From WHSO01 sp963732875 (GTDB lineage: Bacteria > Pseudomonadota > Alphaproteobacteria > SMXQ01), in contig CAVTBD010000003.1 in NCBI GenBank assembly GCA_963732875.1, positions 310,001 to 374,000 on the forward strand: a DNA stretch of 64,000 nt, given 5' to 3'. Shown one piece after another: positions 44,373 to 53,213 of the stretch (positions are counted from its first letter, which is position 1; each line of letters begins with the position of its first letter). The notes under the pieces were generated by a model that saw only the letters and a list, made by a program, of their open reading frames with translations, was not told the DNA's origin and searched no databases. The translations under genes were made by a program, and so were the position numbers.

Positions 44373-46196
44373 ATGAAGACACCCAATAAAACGAGCGCAA
44401 AGACGTCGGCCGGGCCGGCGGTGGACAAGCCGGCCGGGATCAAGGGCTACAACCGGCCCGAATACGCCTCCGACGCGATGGCCGAGACGCTGCGCGCGAT
44501 CGGTTTCCGCTATGCCTTCGTCAACCCGGGGTCGAGCTACCGGGGCCTGCACGATTCGATGATCAACTACCTCGGCAACCACGATCCCCAGGCGATCCTG
44601 TGCGCCCACGAGGACGTCTGTGTCCATGCCGCCCAGGCCTACGCCAAGGCCTCGGGCCTGCCGTCGCTCGCCATCCTCCACGACCTGGTCGGGCTGATGC
44701 ATGGCTCCATGGCGATCTACAACGCGTTCGCCGATCACCAGCCGGTGGTGGTGCTGGGCGGCTCGGGCCCGGCCGATCCCAAGCTGCGCCGCGGCATCGA
44801 CTACGAGCACTCGGCCAATACCCAGGGCGAGGTGGTGCGCCCGTGGGTGAAGTGGGACGACGAGGCAACCACCGCGGAGGGCGTGTGCGAATCGATCGCG
44901 CGCGCCTACAAGATCGCCAATACCGGCCCCCAGGGGCCGGTCTACGTGTCGATGGATTCGGGCATCCAGGAGAGCCGGCTCACAGGCCCGATCGAGCTGC
45001 CCGACATGAAGGCCGCCTGCAACCTGCCGGCGCCGCCGCCCGCCGCCAACCCGGACGCGGTCGAGGCCGCCGCCGACATGCTGATCAAGGCCAAGAACCC
45101 GGTCGTTACCGGCGGGCGCACCATGTACGCCAAGGGCAGCACGGTGCTGCTGGTGGAGCTCGTGGAGCTTCTCGGCGCGGCCTATGTCGAGGACCGCAAC
45201 TCGACCTCGTTCCCGACCGCGCACCCGCAGAACCTGACCGGCGAGAAGGGCGTGATCGAGGGCGCCGACGTGCTGCTCGCGGTCGACAGTCCCGACGTCA
45301 ACGTGATCGTCGACGCCTATTCCTCGCGCGTACGCGGCGAGACCGGGGCGGGCGGCAAGGGCACCAGGGTGATCGATCTTTCCCAGAACGACTACGCCAT
45401 CCGGTCGTGGACGCGGCTCGGCGGCAAGGTCGCGCCGACCGCGCTTCAGTTGCTCGCCGATCCCATGGTCGGCCTGCGCCAGATCATCGAGGCGGTGAAG
45501 GGCAAGCTCGCCAAGGCCAAGAGCGCCTCCGCCATCGAGGCGCGGCGCAAGAAGATCGCCAAGACCCACGAGGCCATGACCCGGCGCCAGCAGGAGACGC
45601 TGAAGAAGCGCTGGTCCGACGCGCCGCTGTCGCCGCACCGCTTCGTCTACGAGCTCTACCAGGCGGTGAAGTCGAAGCCGTGGATGCTGACCGTGCGCGG
45701 CCACCGCGCCTGGCCCCACGGCATCTGGCAGTTCACGGGGTCATGCGAGAACATCGGCGTCTCCGGCGGCGGCGGCGTCGGCTACGGGCCCGGCGCCATG
45801 GTCGGCGCCTCGCTCGCCGCGCGCGACCAGGGCCGCTTCCCGGTCGCGATCCTCGGCGACGGCGACTTCCTGATGCAGTCCCAGGCGCTGTGGACGGCGG
45901 TGCACATGCGCATCCCGCTCTTGTGTGTCATCAACAACAACACCTCCTGGTACAACGACGAGCAGCACCAGACCGAGGTTGCCCACATGCGCAAGCGGCC
46001 GACCGAGAACGCCTGGATCGGCACCACCACGCGCGATCCCGAGGCCGACCTCGCGACGCTGGCGAAAGGCTATGGCGCCTGGGCGGAAGGGCCGGTCAAG
46101 GACCCCGACGATTTCGCCGCCGCGCTCAAGCGCGCGGTCGCCGAGGTCGAGGGCGGCGCGGTCGCGCTCCTGGACGTGCGCACCAGCCCGCGGTGA
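44373..46196 (+). CDS. Thiamine diphosphate-dependent enzyme, acetolactate synthase/benzoylformate decarboxylase-like
   Basis: 607 residues in the three-domain POX fold. The N-terminal PYR domain has the catalytic Glu80 in CAHEDVCVHAAQAYAKASG; the middle domain is NAD/FAD-like without cofactor motifs; the C-terminal PP domain has GDGDFLMQSQALWTAV...NNNTSWYNDE, the metal and ThDP-binding motif. It could decarboxylate a 2-oxo acid, or join two. An extra Lys/Ser/Thr-rich N-terminal stretch of about 23 residues is present. A strong terminator follows. Its position opposite the tct genes suggests it uses the imported acid. Confidence 0.87.
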   Translation: MKTPNKTSAKTSAGPAVDKPAGIKGYNRPEYASDAMAETLRAIGFRYAFVNPGSSYRGLHDSMINYLGNHDPQAILCAHEDVCVHAAQAYAKASGLPSLAILHDLVGLMHGSMAIYNAFADHQPVVVLGGSGPADPKLRRGIDYEHSANTQGEVVRPWVKWDDEATTAEGVCESIARAYKIANTGPQGPVYVSMDSGIQESRLTGPIELPDMKAACNLPAPPPAANPDAVEAAADMLIKAKNPVVTGGRTMYAKGSTVLLVELVELLGAAYVEDRNSTSFPTAHPQNLTGEKGVIEGADVLLAVDSPDVNVIVDAYSSRVRGETGAGGKGTRVIDLSQNDYAIRSWTRLGGKVAPTALQLLADPMVGLRQIIEAVKGKLAKAKSASAIEARRKKIAKTHEAMTRRQQETLKKRWSDAPLSPHRFVYELYQAVKSKPWMLTVRGHRAWPHGIWQFTGSCENIGVSGGGGVGYGPGAMVGASLAARDQGRFPVAILGDGDFLMQSQALWTAVHMRIPLLCVINNNTSWYNDEQHQTEVAHMRKRPTENAWIGTTTRDPEADLATLAKGYGAWAEGPVKDPDDFAAALKRAVAEVEGGAVALLDVRTSPR

Positions 46197-46215
46197 GTTT
46201 CGGCCCGTGACGACG

Positions 46216-46243
46216 GGGGCGCGCGGCAACGCGCGCCCCTTTT
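46216..46243 (+). terminator. Rho-independent terminator after the ThDP enzyme gene
   Basis: GGGGCGCGCG (46216-46225) pairs perfectly with CGCGCGCCCC (46230-46239) around GCAA, followed by TTTTG. Confidence 0.8.
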
Positions 46244-46280
46244 GTTTGTGCTAGGCTCCGAGCGGACACGGGACCGGACC

Positions 46281-47249
46281 TTGCGCATCGCGACGTTCAA
46301 TCTGGAAAACCTCGACGACGGGCCGGACGTGAGCCCGCCGCTGGCTGCGCGCCTGCCGGTGCTGGCACCGATGCTGGAACGGCTCGATGCCGACATCCTG
46401 TGCTTGCAGGAGGTCAACGGCCAGCGTCCCGAGGGCGCCCACGAGCGCAGCCTGGTCGCGCTCGACAGGCTGCTCGCCGCCGCCGGCATGACCGGCTACC
46501 ACCGCGCGGTCTCGGGCAAGCGCGACGGCACCGGGCTCAACGACCACCACAATCTGGTGACGCTCTCGCGCCATCCCATCCTGTCGTCGCGCCAGCTCTG
46601 GCACGACCTGGTGGAAGAGCCGCGCCACCGCTACGTCACCGCCGATCCCACGCCTGGGGAGGAAGCGGCGCTCGCCTGGGACCGTCCGGTGCTGGCGACA
46701 CGCATCCAGCTTCCCGCCGGGCGCGTGCTGGAGCTCTTCAACGTGCACCTGCGCGCGCCGCTCGCCTGCCCGGTGCCGGGCCAGAAGGCGGACAGCTTCG
46801 TCTGGAAGACCATCGCCGGCTGGGCCGAGGGCTACTACCTGTCGGAGATCAAGCGCGCGGGCCAGGCGTTCGAGTTGCGCCTCGCCGTGGACCAGGTGTT
46901 CGACGCCAATCCCGACGCGCTCGTGTGCATCGCCGGCGACTTTAACGCCGAGGAGCACCATACGCCGGTCGAAATCCTGCGTGGGCAGGAGGACAACACC
47001 GGTAACGGCGCGCTGGCGGGCCGCGTCATGGTGCCGGTCGAGCACTCGCTTGCCGCCGACCGCTGCTTCACCGTGATCCACCAGGGCCGTCGCCAGATGC
47101 TCGACCACATCGTGGTGTCGCGTCGCCTGATGGGCCGCTACCGCGGTTCCGAGATTCATAACGAGGCGCTGACCGACGAGGTCACCGGCTATGGCAAGCC
47201 CTCGCCGGTGTCCTATCACGCGCCGGTGGTGGCGGAATTCGACCTCTAG
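46281..47249 (+). CDS. Endonuclease/exonuclease/phosphatase-family protein
   Basis: A DNase I-like metal-dependent hydrolase of about 322 residues. FNLENLDDG near the start, DILCLQEVNG (catalytic Glu), GDFNAEEH and the end LDHIVVSRRL are the family motifs. Substrates range from nucleic acids to phospholipids and inositol phosphates; none can be chosen. The frame opens at 46242, but that TTG lies inside the preceding terminator, so the TTG at 46281 (MRIATFNLENL) is the likely start. No signal peptide is visible. Confidence 0.82.
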   Translation: MRIATFNLENLDDGPDVSPPLAARLPVLAPMLERLDADILCLQEVNGQRPEGAHERSLVALDRLLAAAGMTGYHRAVSGKRDGTGLNDHHNLVTLSRHPILSSRQLWHDLVEEPRHRYVTADPTPGEEAALAWDRPVLATRIQLPAGRVLELFNVHLRAPLACPVPGQKADSFVWKTIAGWAEGYYLSEIKRAGQAFELRLAVDQVFDANPDALVCIAGDFNAEEHHTPVEILRGQEDNTGNGALAGRVMVPVEHSLAADRCFTVIHQGRRQMLDHIVVSRRLMGRYRGSEIHNEALTDEVTGYGKPSPVSYHAPVVAEFDL

Positions 47250-49372
47250 CTGCCCTCGCGGCGCCACGCCCAGATCATGGTGCCGAGCGCGAGCAGGAGC
47301 GCCAGCAGCGCCGGCATCAGCGGAATCTCGTCGACGCCGCGCACGATGTAGTCGCCGTTGGCGCGCAAGCCCAGCCAGCCCTTGCCCGCGGTCGCGCGTC
47401 CCGGCTGCGGGCGGCGCACGTCGGGCATGCCGTCCACGTACCAGAACAGCCCGCCGCCGGTGGCCTTGGCGATCGGCGCGAGCTTGTCCTCGGTGGTGGT
47501 GACATCGGCGAACTCGACCGGGTTGAGCGCGCCGGCGGCGGCGAACACGGTCTTGTTCTTCTTCGGATCGGTGATGCGGTAGAGCCCGGGCTCGGCGATG
47601 GTGAGCGCGCCGATGGCGCGCCCGTCGCCCTGGTCCTTGAGCGCGAGCGGGCGGGTCTCGCCCTGGGGCATGCGCACGGTGACGGGATCCTCGTCCTTCT
47701 CGAGGCTGTGGCGCGTCACCTCGAGGCGCGTGCCCTGGATGTCGGCGCGCAGGTCGTCCTCCTCGAGGTCCGGCTCCTTCATCAGCCAGTGCGCGGTGCG
47801 GCGCAGCAGCTCCGCCTGCGGCCCGCCGCCGTCGAAGCCGCGCGCCCATAGCCAGATCTGGTCGGTGAGGAGTTGGGCGATGCGGCCCTTGCCGACCCGG
47901 GCGAGGCCCAGCAGCGGCTTGCCCTCGGCGCCCTTCATCACCACCACGCCGCGCACCGGGTTGGCTTCCACCAGCCTGAGCCAGCGGCCCCAGTGCGGGG
48001 TCTTGGCCGGCGTGCCGTCGGGGTTTTCCGAGCCCGGCAGATGCGCCGTCACCGGGTGGCGCCGGCCGACGTCGGTGATCTCGGCGCGGAACGGCCGGTC
48101 GATGATGCGCCCGGTCGGCGCCAGCGGCAGGATTTCGCGCAGCGGCGTGCGGTAGAGCCCGAGCGGTCCCGCCAGCGCTGGGCCGCCCGCCTCCAGGATC
48201 GCGCCGCCGTCCTGTACGTACTTGACGATGTTGTTGAGGTAGTTGATCGGCAGCACGCCGCGCCGATGGTAACGGTCGAAGATGATCAGGTCGAATTCGC
48301 TGAGCTTTTCCTCGAACAGCTCGCGCGTCGGGAATGCGATCAGCGACAACTCGTTGACCGGCGTGCCGTCCTGCTTCTCGGGCGGGCGCAGAATGGTGAA
48401 GTGCACCAGATCCACCGCCGGATCGGCCTTGAGCAGGTTGCGCCAGACACGCTCGCCCGCGTGCGGCATGCCCGAGACCAGCAGCACCCTGAGACGGTCG
48501 CGCACGCCGTTGACCACCACCGCGGCGCGGTTGTTGGCGAGGGTCAGCTCGCCCTCTGCCGGCGCCACCTCGATCTCGTAGACGTTGGGCCCGCCGTGCT
48601 TCACGTCGACCTCGACGGTGTGGCTGAAGCCGGTGGTCAGCTCGATGGTGCGCTTGTCGCTGCCATCGCGCGTGATCGTCACCGGCACCTGGCCCGACCC
48701 GCCACCCAATTCCTGGATGCGCAGCGTGATCACCGCGTGCTCGCCGACGATACCGTAGCCCGCCGCCTGCTCGATCACGAGGCGCCGGTCGCGCAGGTTG
48801 CGGGTGCCGGTCAGGATCGCGTGCACCGGGCCCGGAATGCCGGCCTCGCGCGCGTCCTTGGGCACGTCGTGGACCTGTCCGTCGGTGATCATCACCGCGC
48901 CGGCGAAACGCTGCGGCAAGATGTCGCCCAGCATGCGCGTGAGCGCGTCGAACAGGCGGGTGCCGCGGTCGCGCGGCATCGGCTGGTCGCCCGCGCCGGG
49001 GACGGCGGCGGGCGGCACGGGCTTGCCCGCGCGCACCACCCGCACCTCGAGGTCGTTCTCCTTGGCGAGCCGTTCGGTCAGCGCCTTGAGCGCGGCCGCG
49101 GTCTGGGCCGGGCGCGGTGCGATCGCCTGGGACGGGCTGTCGTCGACCACCACCACGGCGATGTCCTTGAGCGGCTCGCGCTGTTCCTCCTTGAGCGCGG
49201 GATTGGTGAGCAGCCCGATCAGCACCGCGATCGCCATGGTGCGGAGCGCGGTGCCGCGCGCCCGCCGCCACGCGGCGAATCCGGCAAGCAGGAACGCGAC
49301 CGCGGCGAAGACCGCCAGCAGCCACACCGGCACCAGCGGCGCGAACACGATCGAGGTGGCGCCGCCGATCAC
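47246..49372 (-). CDS. Membrane protein with glutamine-amidotransferase-like domain (MoxR operon)
   Basis: 708 residues. Two N-terminal transmembrane helices (PVWLLAVFAAVAFLLAGFAA and the next) are followed by a region with a von Willebrand A-like part (VVVVDDSPSQ, ITDGQVHD). A class I glutamine-amidotransferase-like Rossmann domain lies near residues 300-520 (VLLVSGMPHAGERVWRNLL, FDLIIFDRYHRRG), and a single C-terminal helix ends the protein. The catalytic Cys of true GATases is not evident. It overlaps the DUF4159 gene stop by four bases and is last in the MoxR operon. Probably a periplasm-facing assembly or stress factor. Confidence 0.75.
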   Translation of the reverse strand: MIGGATSIVFAPLVPVWLLAVFAAVAFLLAGFAAWRRARGTALRTMAIAVLIGLLTNPALKEEQREPLKDIAVVVVDDSPSQAIAPRPAQTAAALKALTERLAKENDLEVRVVRAGKPVPPAAVPGAGDQPMPRDRGTRLFDALTRMLGDILPQRFAGAVMITDGQVHDVPKDAREAGIPGPVHAILTGTRNLRDRRLVIEQAAGYGIVGEHAVITLRIQELGGGSGQVPVTITRDGSDKRTIELTTGFSHTVEVDVKHGGPNVYEIEVAPAEGELTLANNRAAVVVNGVRDRLRVLLVSGMPHAGERVWRNLLKADPAVDLVHFTILRPPEKQDGTPVNELSLIAFPTRELFEEKLSEFDLIIFDRYHRRGVLPINYLNNIVKYVQDGGAILEAGGPALAGPLGLYRTPLREILPLAPTGRIIDRPFRAEITDVGRRHPVTAHLPGSENPDGTPAKTPHWGRWLRLVEANPVRGVVVMKGAEGKPLLGLARVGKGRIAQLLTDQIWLWARGFDGGGPQAELLRRTAHWLMKEPDLEEDDLRADIQGTRLEVTRHSLEKDEDPVTVRMPQGETRPLALKDQGDGRAIGALTIAEPGLYRITDPKKNKTVFAAAGALNPVEFADVTTTEDKLAPIAKATGGGLFWYVDGMPDVRRPQPGRATAGKGWLGLRANGDYIVRGVDEIPLMPALLALLLALGTMIWAWRREGS

Positions 49373-52254
49373 TGGCCGAGCCTTTCAAGGATCGCCGGTA
49401 CGTGCACCTGGTCGGACTTGTAGTTGCCCGTGAGCGCGTACATCACCACGTTGACGCCGAACCGGTAGGCGAGCTCGCGCTGGCGGCTGCCGCCCGGCAC
49501 CACCGGGAACATCGGCTGCCCGTTGCCGTCGATCGCCCAGGCGCCGGCGAAGTCGTTGGCGCCGATGATGACCGAGCTCACGCCGTCATTGGCGAAGCCC
49601 GCGAGCCGCTCGACCCACAGCGTGCCGCCGACGTAGCGTCCCGGGAACTCGTGCAGCAGGTAGAACGCCTTGGTCAGGATGTGATCCTTGGGCACCGGGA
49701 TCAGCGCCGGGATCGACAGGCCGCGCAGGATGTCGCGCAGCTTGGCGGCGCCCGGTCCCGAGAGGCCGCCTTGGTCGGGCGCGACGTTGGCGCCGAACGC
49801 CTGGTCGCGGGTGTCGAACAGGATCATGCCGCCCGACGACAGGTAGCGCGCGAGGCGCTCGCGCGCGGCCGGGCTCGGGCTCGGTTGGCCCGGCGTCACC
49901 GGCCAGTAGAGCAACGGGAAATAGGCGATCTCGTCGTGCTCGATGTCGACCGCGAGCGGGTCCTTGGGTTCGACTGAGGTGCGCGTGCGCAGCGTCATGC
50001 TGAGCCCTTCGAGCCCGGCACGGCTGACGCGGTCGACCTCGGGATTGCCGGTGACGACGTAGGCGAGGCGCGTATCGAACGTCGCCTCCATGGCGCGCTT
50101 GGCGTCGAACGGCAGGCGCGCGTCCTGGGCGTGGGCGGGCACGGCGAAGGCGACGGCGAGGCCGGCGGCGACGATCACCGCCAGTGCCGCCGCGCTGCGC
50201 CCGGTCGCGGGCGTGCTCGCCGGGAGATCGCCGGCGATGCCGCGGAACGGCCATATCGCGGGCGCGAGGCCGCGCAGGATCAGGCCGATCCACATGTCGG
50301 CGATCAGCAGCGCGAGCGCCGCCACCAGCAGCCACGGCAGGAAGTCGAATTCGCCGGGCGCCGTCAGCGACAGCGTGGATATGCCGCCGGGCAGCGGCCC
50401 GATCGCGGTCAGCTTGTCGAGCCCGCCCGCGAGGTTGAGCGCGACACGCGCCGATTCGTTGCCGTAGAGGCCGGGCGGGTTGGCGGCGCTGACCCGCGGC
50501 TGCGTCACTTGCGCGGCGCTCGCGCCCTTGGGGGCGGGGGCCGTGTTGTCGATGGGCGCCGCGTTGTCGATGGGTGCCGTGTCGTTGGCGGGGGTGAGGG
50601 GCTGAGCCGCCGGCGGCGGGTCGCCCAGGCGCCCGAACCCGTCGAGCGTCGCGACCGGCGGCAGGGCGGCGGCACGTGCACCCGACACGCCTTGAGACAG
50701 GCTGACGACGCGGCGCAGCATCTCCACGTAGAGGCCCGACAGGGCGAGGTTGGACCAGTCGTTGTTGGCGGTGGTATGCACCAGGATCACGCGCCCGCGT
50801 CCGCGCTCGGCCGCCGTCACCAGCGGCGTGCCGTCGGCGAGCCGGGCCCAGGTGTGGCTCGGCAGATCGAGGGCGGGCTGCGCCAGCACCTGGCGGTTGA
50901 CCACGATGTCCTTGGGCACGCTCAACCCGGCGAACGGCGAGGCATCGTCGAACGGCGCCAGCTTCGCCGGCTGCGCCCAGGACATGGTGCCGCCGAGGGT
51001 GCGGTCGCCGCGGCGCAGGCGCACCGGGGTCAGGTCGTCCGGGTTCTGGGCGAGGCGCGGCCCGGCGAAACGCAGTACCGTGCCGCCCTGTTCCATCCAG
51101 CGCGTGACCTGGGCGCGGGTCTCGTCGCCCAGCGCCGCGCCGTCGGGGATCACGAGGACCGCGAGCGGACGCGCCAGCAGCTCCGCCGCCGTGCCCTTGC
51201 GCACCTCGGCATAGGGCGCGAGCGCGCGGTCGAGATAGAACACCTCTGACAGCAGCGGCTGCTCGTCGGTGCGCTCGGCGGCAGTGGTCAGGATGCCGAC
51301 CGGGCGGCGGCGGTAGCGCTCGTCCACTAGCGCCACGGTGGCGGCGCTCTTGACGTCCTCGACCTCGAGCCGTGCCAGCCGGTTGCGCAGCTCGGTCGGC
51401 AGGTTGACCGTGGTTTCCGCGCTGGTGGCGCCGACGGCGAACGCGACCCGCTCGCGCAGCACCAGCCGGCCGCGCTCGTCGAGCCCGCGCACCCAGTGGC
51501 TCGTCGCCGGGCCCGGCCGGGCGCGCAGCAGCTTGAGCACGAGGCGCGGCTCGCCCGCCTCGGGCGGCACCAGGGCGAGGGCGCCCGTGCCCGGCGCGTC
51601 GCTCATCACCGTGACCGGGCCGCGGCGCTGGAGCGCGCGCGCAAAATCCTGGGCATGGCCGTCGTCGATCCCGTCGGAGAACCAGAAGATGTTGGCGGGG
51701 TCCTGGAACGCGGCCTTGTCGAAGGCGGCGAGCGCGGCGTCGCGCGAGGTCGGCCACGGCTTCGGCTGCAGCGCCTGGGCAAGCGTGCGCGCCGTTGCGG
51801 CCGGCACCAGCCGGCCCGGCGCGAGCGGGCTGCCGTCGGCGGGCCGCGCCGTGGTCATCACCATCACCGGCTTACCGGCACGTTCGGCGCGCGCGAGCAG
51901 GTCCTCGATGGCACGGGTGCGGTCGTTCCAGCCGCGCGCGGCGGCGAAGCCGTCGTCGATCATCAGCACCACCGGGCCCGCCGCGGCGAAGCGGTTGCCC
52001 GCGTTCCACAGCGGATGGGCGAGGGCGAGGATCACCAGGGTCGCGACGGTCATGCGCAGGACGATCAGCCACCACGGCGTGCGTGCCGGGGTCTGCTCGT
52101 CCTCGTTGAGCCCGAACAGCAGGCGGATCGCGGGGAAGCGCAGGAGCCGTGGCGCCGGCGGCGTGACCCGCAGCAGCCACCACAGCACCGGCAGGCCGAT
52201 CAGCGCGGCCAGCAGCCAGGGTGCGGCGAAGGACAGCGCGCCGAGCGTCAGCAT
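49369..52254 (-). CDS. BatA-type N-terminal/DUF4159 membrane protein
   Basis: 961 residues. The N-terminus SFAAPWLLAALIGLPVLWWLLR is the aerotolerance-regulator (BatA) double-helix anchor. A von Willebrand A-like part follows (VVLMIDDGFAAARGW), then a large beta-rich region. Two more hydrophobic segments come near residues 650-720, and a DUF4159 domain fills the last about 220 residues (DTRLAYVVTGNPEVDR, SSGGMILFDTRDQ). The start at 52254 is chosen because it begins exactly with the anchor. It lies downstream of the DUF58 gene in the MoxR operon. Confidence 0.82.
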   Translation of the reverse strand: MLTLGALSFAAPWLLAALIGLPVLWWLLRVTPPAPRLLRFPAIRLLFGLNEDEQTPARTPWWLIVLRMTVATLVILALAHPLWNAGNRFAAAGPVVLMIDDGFAAARGWNDRTRAIEDLLARAERAGKPVMVMTTARPADGSPLAPGRLVPAATARTLAQALQPKPWPTSRDAALAAFDKAAFQDPANIFWFSDGIDDGHAQDFARALQRRGPVTVMSDAPGTGALALVPPEAGEPRLVLKLLRARPGPATSHWVRGLDERGRLVLRERVAFAVGATSAETTVNLPTELRNRLARLEVEDVKSAATVALVDERYRRRPVGILTTAAERTDEQPLLSEVFYLDRALAPYAEVRKGTAAELLARPLAVLVIPDGAALGDETRAQVTRWMEQGGTVLRFAGPRLAQNPDDLTPVRLRRGDRTLGGTMSWAQPAKLAPFDDASPFAGLSVPKDIVVNRQVLAQPALDLPSHTWARLADGTPLVTAAERGRGRVILVHTTANNDWSNLALSGLYVEMLRRVVSLSQGVSGARAAALPPVATLDGFGRLGDPPPAAQPLTPANDTAPIDNAAPIDNTAPAPKGASAAQVTQPRVSAANPPGLYGNESARVALNLAGGLDKLTAIGPLPGGISTLSLTAPGEFDFLPWLLVAALALLIADMWIGLILRGLAPAIWPFRGIAGDLPASTPATGRSAAALAVIVAAGLAVAFAVPAHAQDARLPFDAKRAMEATFDTRLAYVVTGNPEVDRVSRAGLEGLSMTLRTRTSVEPKDPLAVDIEHDEIAYFPLLYWPVTPGQPSPSPAARERLARYLSSGGMILFDTRDQAFGANVAPDQGGLSGPGAAKLRDILRGLSIPALIPVPKDHILTKAFYLLHEFPGRYVGGTLWVERLAGFANDGVSSVIIGANDFAGAWAIDGNGQPMFPVVPGGSRQRELAYRFGVNVVMYALTGNYKSDQVHVPAILERLGQ

Positions 52255-52291
52255 GACGCCGCCCCGCTCGCCCCGATGTCGTGCGCGGGCG

Positions 52292-53203
52292 TTACCATGC
52301 GCGGCCCGATGCCAGCGACATGGCGGCGTAGAGCGCGAGCAGCGCCTCCTGGGCCGGCCGGTCGGTGTGGTGGAGCATGAACGACCAGCCGTTACGCCGC
52401 GCCAGGCGCATGAGTGCGTCGCGGCGCGCGGCAAGGCGGTCGTGGTACTGGCCGCGCACGGTCTCGGTGCGGTTGATCAGCGTGTTGCCTTCCTGCTCCA
52501 GTCCCTCGAACCGGATGCGTCCGGCGAACGGCAGCGATTCCTCGGCCGGGTCGAGTACCTGCACGAGATGGCCGGTAAGGCCGCGCGCGGCATAGGTAGC
52601 CACTGCGGTCTCGATCTCCTCGATCGGGCCGAGGAAATCGGAGAACAGCACGATGTGGGCGTAGCGCGGCAGCGGCTCGAGCGGTGGCACGTTGGCCTGC
52701 TGGCCGCCCTCGCGCGCGAGCCGGATGGCGAAGCGCATCAGCACCGCGCGTCCGGCACCGGGGGCGCGGCCCTCGCCCGAGAGCGCCACGTGCTCGCCCG
52801 CGCGCATCAGCAGGGTGGCGAGCGCGAGGGTCAGCAGCCGGGCGCGCTCGGCCTTGGGCGTAAGCCGGCGGCTCGAGGCGTAGTCCATGGAGGGGGAGCC
52901 GTCGCACCACAGCCACACCGACTGGGCGGCGACCCATTCGTGCTCGCGGATGAACACATTGCCGGCCTTGGCGCTCTGGCGCCAGTCGATGCGCTGGGCG
53001 GGATCGCCCGGCTGGTAATGGCGGAACTGCCAGAAGGTCTCGCCCGGGCCCATGCGCCGGCGCCCGTGTACGCCCTGCATCACGGTCGCGGCGATGCGCT
53101 GGGCTGCCACCAGCAGCGGCGGCAGCGCGCCGGCCGTCTCCTCCGCCCGTTGCAGCCGGGCGAGGGCCGGATTCGTCTCTTTCTTGCCCTCGGCCAGAGC
53201 CAT
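52292..53203 (-). CDS. DUF58-domain protein
   Basis: 303 residues. The DUF58 hallmark is RRMGPGETFWQFRHYQPGD with IDWRQSAKAGNVFIREHEW, followed by WCDGSPSMDY, a vWA-like metal site. Such proteins are encoded next to MoxR ATPases and are thought to be their clients or adaptors. No membrane segment is visible. It starts about ten bases after the moxR stop, on the same strand. Confidence 0.88.
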   Translation of the reverse strand: MALAEGKKETNPALARLQRAEETAGALPPLLVAAQRIAATVMQGVHGRRRMGPGETFWQFRHYQPGDPAQRIDWRQSAKAGNVFIREHEWVAAQSVWLWCDGSPSMDYASSRRLTPKAERARLLTLALATLLMRAGEHVALSGEGRAPGAGRAVLMRFAIRLAREGGQQANVPPLEPLPRYAHIVLFSDFLGPIEEIETAVATYAARGLTGHLVQVLDPAEESLPFAGRIRFEGLEQEGNTLINRTETVRGQYHDRLAARRDALMRLARRNGWSFMLHHTDRPAQEALLALYAAMSLASGRAW

Positions 53204-53213
53204 GGGGCGGCCG

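Noticed and set aside
46242..46280. Upstream TTG/GTG starts for the EEP-family gene
   Set aside because: They lie in or directly after the terminator of the preceding gene; the TTG at 46281 gives the family-typical N-terminus.
46251..49388. Very long minus-strand open frame (about 1045 codons)
   Set aside because: It runs through two real genes in the wrong frame, is extremely rich in Arg, Ala, Gly and Pro, and has no motif. It is a by-product of high GC. The true genes are the EEP-family protein (plus) and the GATase-like protein (minus).
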